Shown here: positions 61,205-64,000 of the stretch, piece by piece
How positions within the stretch are numbered: the stretch's first letter is position 1
How the letters are laid out: every line of letters starts with the position of its first letter
From: Collinsella aerofaciens
Lineage (GTDB): Bacteria; Actinomycetota; Coriobacteriia; Coriobacteriales; Coriobacteriaceae
DNA: 64,000 nt
Reading direction: 5' to 3'
NCBI RefSeq assembly: GCF_028206995.1
Contig: NZ_JAQLFL010000004.1
Span: 78,241 to 142,240 of the forward strand
Position numbers and translations under genes: made by a program
The notes under the pieces: model-generated
Told to the model about the DNA's origin: nothing
What the model saw: the letters and a program-made list of their open reading frames with translations, nothing else
Databases searched by the model: none

Positions 61205-61738
61205 GCAACCATCAATGATGAAGGACGGGACGAAGTCGAGCAGGCCCTGGATGGCATCGGAGCCCAGATAGAAGGCGCCGCCGCACAGCAGGAAATACTC
61301 AAGGCAGCCCCAAAGACCCATGCCCCAATGAACGGCGTAAATGCCTTTAAGGTTTCCCTTGAGGGCGAACCTGTCTGCCATATCGACAAACACGGTGAAC
61401 AAGGCACTAGTAATGTTGCCGATCGTCAGCGAAAGGACAGCGATGGGCATGGCGAGCGCGATGGCCGTCTCGGTACCCTGACCGAGCTGAATGGCAAACG
61501 CGCAGGCGAGCACGCCGCCGATGGTTTCGTTAGGCGGCACGTAGGCGCCGATGGAAACCGAACCCATGAACAGCAGCTCCAGGCTGGCGCCAACGGCAAG
61601 ACCAGTCTGCAGGTCCCCCAGCACCAGGCCCACGAGCGGGCACAGGACGATGGGGCGGAACGCGTAGAGGGTGCCGAGCTGGTAGTCGAGGCCTCCAAAC
61701 GCTCCGACTAAGCCGACGAGGATTGCTTGGGTAAGCAT
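60965..61738 (-). CDS. PTS mannose/fructose/sorbose-family IIC component
   Basis: A 257-aa integral membrane IIC with GGLDYQLGT, GLVLGDLQTGLAVGASLELLFMG and VPPNETIGG motifs. It ends with an acidic tail (EGDEDDDF) overlapping the IID start. It is the first gene after the promoter/operator at 61877-61920 and forms the translocation channel with IID. Confidence 0.93.
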   Translation of the reverse strand: MLTQAILVGLVGAFGGLDYQLGTLYAFRPIVLCPLVGLVLGDLQTGLAVGASLELLFMGSVSIGAYVPPNETIGGVLACAFAIQLGQGTETAIALAMPIAVLSLTIGNITSALFTVFVDMADRFALKGNLKGIYAVHWGMGLWGCLEYFLLCGGAFYLGSDAIQGLLDFVPSFIIDGCGVAANILPAMGFAMLGRLVLTKQLVPFYFLGFLLCSYANVPVLGVALIAIIIGIDKFDLLGLGGAQPQLSAEGDEDDDF

Positions 61739-61876
61739 GGTTCCTCCAAAATAGGAAATCTCGAGTCATAGCCGGTCACCGTCGCGCGCGCTGTTGATAT
61801 CAATCCGGAAACTCGACCACACGGCCCGAAGCGTACCTGGTGTGCTGTTAACACCTATGCCAGGCACAAATGATTT

Positions 61877-61920
61877 GATACCAATTATCGATATGCAGGT
61901 TCTTACTATTTAATACCACT
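61877..61920 (-). promoter_or_regulatory. Predicted promoter/operator of the PTS IIC-IID operon
   Basis: On the minus strand AGTGGTATTAAA (61909-61920) and ATAATTGGTATC (61877-61888) repeat exactly the arrangement before the SIS gene. TTAAAT and GATAAT, 18 bp apart, would be the -35 and -10. TGGTAT is the common core of both half-sites. Confidence 0.6.
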
Positions 61921-61964
61921 CGCTCAGCGGAGTGTTTTTTACCGTAAACGGCAGACGTATCCCA

Positions 61965-62855
61965 TCAGGCGCGCTCTTTGTTTCGATGGCGGACAAGCGC
62001 CACCAGAAAGCCATCGCCAAAGGCATCGTATGCCAAGTTGCCTACAATCACCAAAACGATTATCGCCGCGCCCAAAAACTCGTTCCAGCGAAAGACCTCG
62101 CCAAAGAGGAGCGCCGACCAGCAGGGAGCGAGCACGACCTCGCTCATGCAAACCAAGTTGGCCGCAAACGCGTTAGTGCGCGCAATCCCCTTGGCATACA
62201 GCACACTCGCAAGGCCGCTGCAAAAAAGGCCATGCACCAGCATAAGCCCCCACTCAAAGGGTTTTACGGAGCCTAGGTCGCCGGCAAAATAGACGATCGG
62301 CAGTATCGAGATGCCGCAGGAGATGAGCGAGGACACCATGGGCGACGCATCGGGGCGAGAGTTTAAAAAGAAACACAGCCCAAAGGTGGCTCCCGAAATG
62401 ACGGCAAGCAGGTTGCCGAGCATGCCCTCGGCACTCAAATCGCCTAAAAAGAACAGTCCCATACCCGTAAAAGCAACCACCACGGAGGCAATCTTCGCAG
62501 GCGAGGGCAACGTGCGAGTTGCGAGCGACTGATACACGATAACGAAAATCATCGAGGTGTACTGCAGGACGATCGCGTTGCCGACCGTCGTGAGCTGGTT
62601 GGCAAAGTTAAACGTGGTGCCCGTCACGAAGTTGCAGACGGCCACAAGGACAATAAGGCGGCTGACGCGGAGGACGGGCCTGCCGACGAGCAGGATAAAG
62701 AGCGCCATAAATATTGCCGTGACGGCACCGATCAAAAGAGCTGACTGCGAATTGGCGCGAACGAGGATGCCGATAAAACTCCACAAGAGCGCCGTGCCAA
62801 ATAGATACATCGCCCCGCTCACGCCATTATCGGGTGGATTGTCAGATCGAATCAC
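61965..62855 (-). CDS. EamA/DMT-family transporter
   Basis: A 296-aa protein with ten hydrophobic helices in two EamA repeats (first AMYLFGTALLWSFIGIL, second from EGMLGNLLAVISGATFGL). It probably exports or imports a small metabolite; the substrate is unknown. It lies between the two PTS segments. Confidence 0.88.
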   Translation of the reverse strand: MIRSDNPPDNGVSGAMYLFGTALLWSFIGILVRANSQSALLIGAVTAIFMALFILLVGRPVLRVSRLIVLVAVCNFVTGTTFNFANQLTTVGNAIVLQYTSMIFVIVYQSLATRTLPSPAKIASVVVAFTGMGLFFLGDLSAEGMLGNLLAVISGATFGLCFFLNSRPDASPMVSSLISCGISILPIVYFAGDLGSVKPFEWGLMLVHGLFCSGLASVLYAKGIARTNAFAANLVCMSEVVLAPCWSALLFGEVFRWNEFLGAAIIVLVIVGNLAYDAFGDGFLVALVRHRNKERA

Positions 62856-62882
62856 GAAGCACCTCCAGCTAGCTTTCGGTAA

Positions 62883-62912
62883 TAAAAAACGGCGACCACA
62901 ACGGGTCGCCGT
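62883..62912 (-). terminator. Intrinsic terminator after PTS IID copy 2
   Basis: Stem AACGGCGACC / GGGTCGCCGTT followed by TTTTTT on the minus strand. Confidence 0.85.
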
Positions 62913-62943
62913 TTCCCTTGGGGGCAGAATAGAACGCAGGAAC

Positions 62944-63768
62944 CTACGCCAGCACGCCGAAGAACGCGCCGATGATGCCCACGACCATGGTGGCCACGAT
63001 CAGCACCATGGGGTTGATCTTCTTGGACAGCAGCCAGTAGTACAGCCAGAAGGCGATCATGCCGAGCATGCCGGGCATGATGCCGTCCAGGATGTCCTGG
63101 AGGGTCTGGGCGTCGTCGCCCGAGCCGATGGCCACCGGGATGCTGGCCCAGAACATGTCCTTGCACATGGCGCCCACGACCATGACGCCCACGATGCCCA
63201 CGCAGGTCATGATCTTCTGCATGAGGCCGGTCCTCTGGGCCTCGTCCAGGAAGCCCACGCCCAGCTCGTAGCCCTTGACGGCGCCCCAGATGCGCAGCGC
63301 GAAGCCGGGGACGTTGTAGATGAGCAGGAAGGCGATGGGGCCGAAGGGGGTGCCGGCCTGGCACAGGCTGATGCCCACCGCGGCGGCGACCACGCGCAGC
63401 GTCGACAGGAAGATGGAGTCGCCGATGCCGGACAGCGGGCCCATGAGGGCGGCCTTGACGTCGTTGACGCTCTCGGGCTCGATCTCGCCGCGGGCGATCT
63501 TCTCCTCCATGGCCATCGCGATGCCGCCGACGAACGGGGCGAACTGGACGGTGATGTTGAAGAACGCGCAGTGGCGGTGCAGGGCCGCGGCGTAGTCGTC
63601 GGGGCGGCCGGCGTAGATCTTCTTGAGCATGTTGGCGACCATCAGGCAGAAGGCGATGTTCATCTGCTTGTAGTAGGTCCAGGAGAACTCCATGCCCAGG
63701 GCGCCGACGTTGACGGCGCTCTTGACGAGGTCGGAGCGCGTAATCTTGTTCTCGGGACTAGAAGTCAT
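62944..63768 (-). CDS. PTS mannose-family IID component, copy 2
   Basis: Differs from copy 1 by a single residue (Thr for Asn in QAGTPFG) and uses TAG instead of TAA as stop. It has its own terminator downstream and a paired IIC gene that runs off the window, so it is probably functional. Confidence 0.93.
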   Translation of the reverse strand: MTSSPENKITRSDLVKSAVNVGALGMEFSWTYYKQMNIAFCLMVANMLKKIYAGRPDDYAAALHRHCAFFNITVQFAPFVGGIAMAMEEKIARGEIEPESVNDVKAALMGPLSGIGDSIFLSTLRVVAAAVGISLCQAGTPFGPIAFLLIYNVPGFALRIWGAVKGYELGVGFLDEAQRTGLMQKIMTCVGIVGVMVVGAMCKDMFWASIPVAIGSGDDAQTLQDILDGIMPGMLGMIAFWLYYWLLSKKINPMVLIVATMVVGIIGAFFGVLA

Positions 63769-63997
63769 CGTCCTCATCCCCTTCCGCGGAGAGCTGGGGC
63801 TGGGCTCCGCCCAGGCCGAGCAGGTCGAACTTGTCGATGCCGATGATGATGGCGATCAGGGCGACGCCCAGGACGGGCACGTTGGCGTAGGAGCACAGCA
63901 GGAAGCCCAGGAAGTAGAAGGGCACGAGCTGCTTGGTGAGCACCAGGCGGCCGAGCATGGCGAAGCCCATGGCCGGCAGGATGTTGGCGGCAACGCC
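62945..63997. repeat. Duplicated PTS segment, copy 2
   Basis: Counterpart of 60152-61204. The match stops three bases before the window end, where the IIC genes begin to differ. Confidence 0.9.
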
Positions 63998-64000
63998 AAA
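63758..64000 (-). CDS. PTS mannose-family IIC component, partial (second copy)
   Basis: The C-terminal 80 residues are identical to the first IIC, ending EGDEDDDF. The last codon in the window (Phe instead of Cys before GVAAN) shows that the upstream part diverges from the first copy. The gene is cut by the window end. Confidence 0.88.
   Translation of the reverse strand, partial: FGVAANILPAMGFAMLGRLVLTKQLVPFYFLGFLLCSYANVPVLGVALIAIIIGIDKFDLLGLGGAQPQLSAEGDEDDDF

Overview
The window looks like chromosome from a gut Coriobacteriia, most probably Collinsella or a close relative. This is inferred from the high-GC, actinobacterial-style coding, the dense short palindromic intergenic repeats, many PTS sugar-uptake genes, and the gene mix (hypAB without hydrogenase, HisZ-HisG fusion, GluQ, UBA/DUF4342 protein). 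No 16S rRNA or marker search was possible, so the genus is an inference. Nearly all long ORFs antisense to genes are shadows and are omitted.

Layout. 1-7.6 kb: holB (cut by the window edge), tmk, a zinc-ribbon membrane protein, a type IA topoisomerase, hypB-hypA and tatC-tatA/B. 7.6-13.5 kb: a STAS protein, an aminotransferase, nhaA, Mn-pyrophosphatase and a ROK sugar kinase. 13.7-18.4 kb: a beta-glucoside PTS operon (GH1, IIC, IIB, IIA) with a divergent GntR/UTRA regulator; the IIC gene carries a +1 frameshift in a C7 tract. 18.5-32.5 kb: manA, pcrA, uppP, a universal stress protein, a Bce-like two-component pair, purH, a GNAT enzyme and a DUF2207 protein. 33-39.6 kb: gluQ, a phosphoesterase, a UBA/DUF4342 protein, a second two-component system, and an orphan VOC/PTS-IIB pair. 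39.6-41.6 kb: tRNA-Leu(UAA) with a duplicated tail, then an AAA ATPase in a cluster of repeats. 41.6-47 kb: ppx, divIC, eno, mazG, yfcE and a LarC C-terminal-domain protein.

47.3-56.5 kb holds histidine biosynthesis: hisZG, hisD, hisC, hisB, hisH, hisA, hisF, hisI, a small unknown protein and hisE on the minus strand, with a PHP histidinol-phosphatase convergent at the end. Together these cover every step from PRPP to histidine. 56.7-64 kb is a sugar or Amadori-product region: a TIM-barrel isomerase, a SIS-domain isomerase/deglycase, an MFS transporter, mannose-family PTS IID and IIC, an EamA transporter and a second, almost identical IID-IIC segment running off the window. The SIS gene and the first PTS operon share a promoter/operator layout with identical 32-bp spacing, so they are probably co-regulated.

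Non-coding content is rich: several families of short palindromes, four roughly 90-130 nt imperfect hairpins, a MITE-like element at 30.2-30.4 kb, 33-bp tandem hairpin repeats before the AAA ATPase, a terminator-like hairpin in the nhaA leader, and a C10 tract in the promoter of an apparently leaderless gluQ. No CRISPR array, rRNA, prophage or intact insertion sequence was seen.
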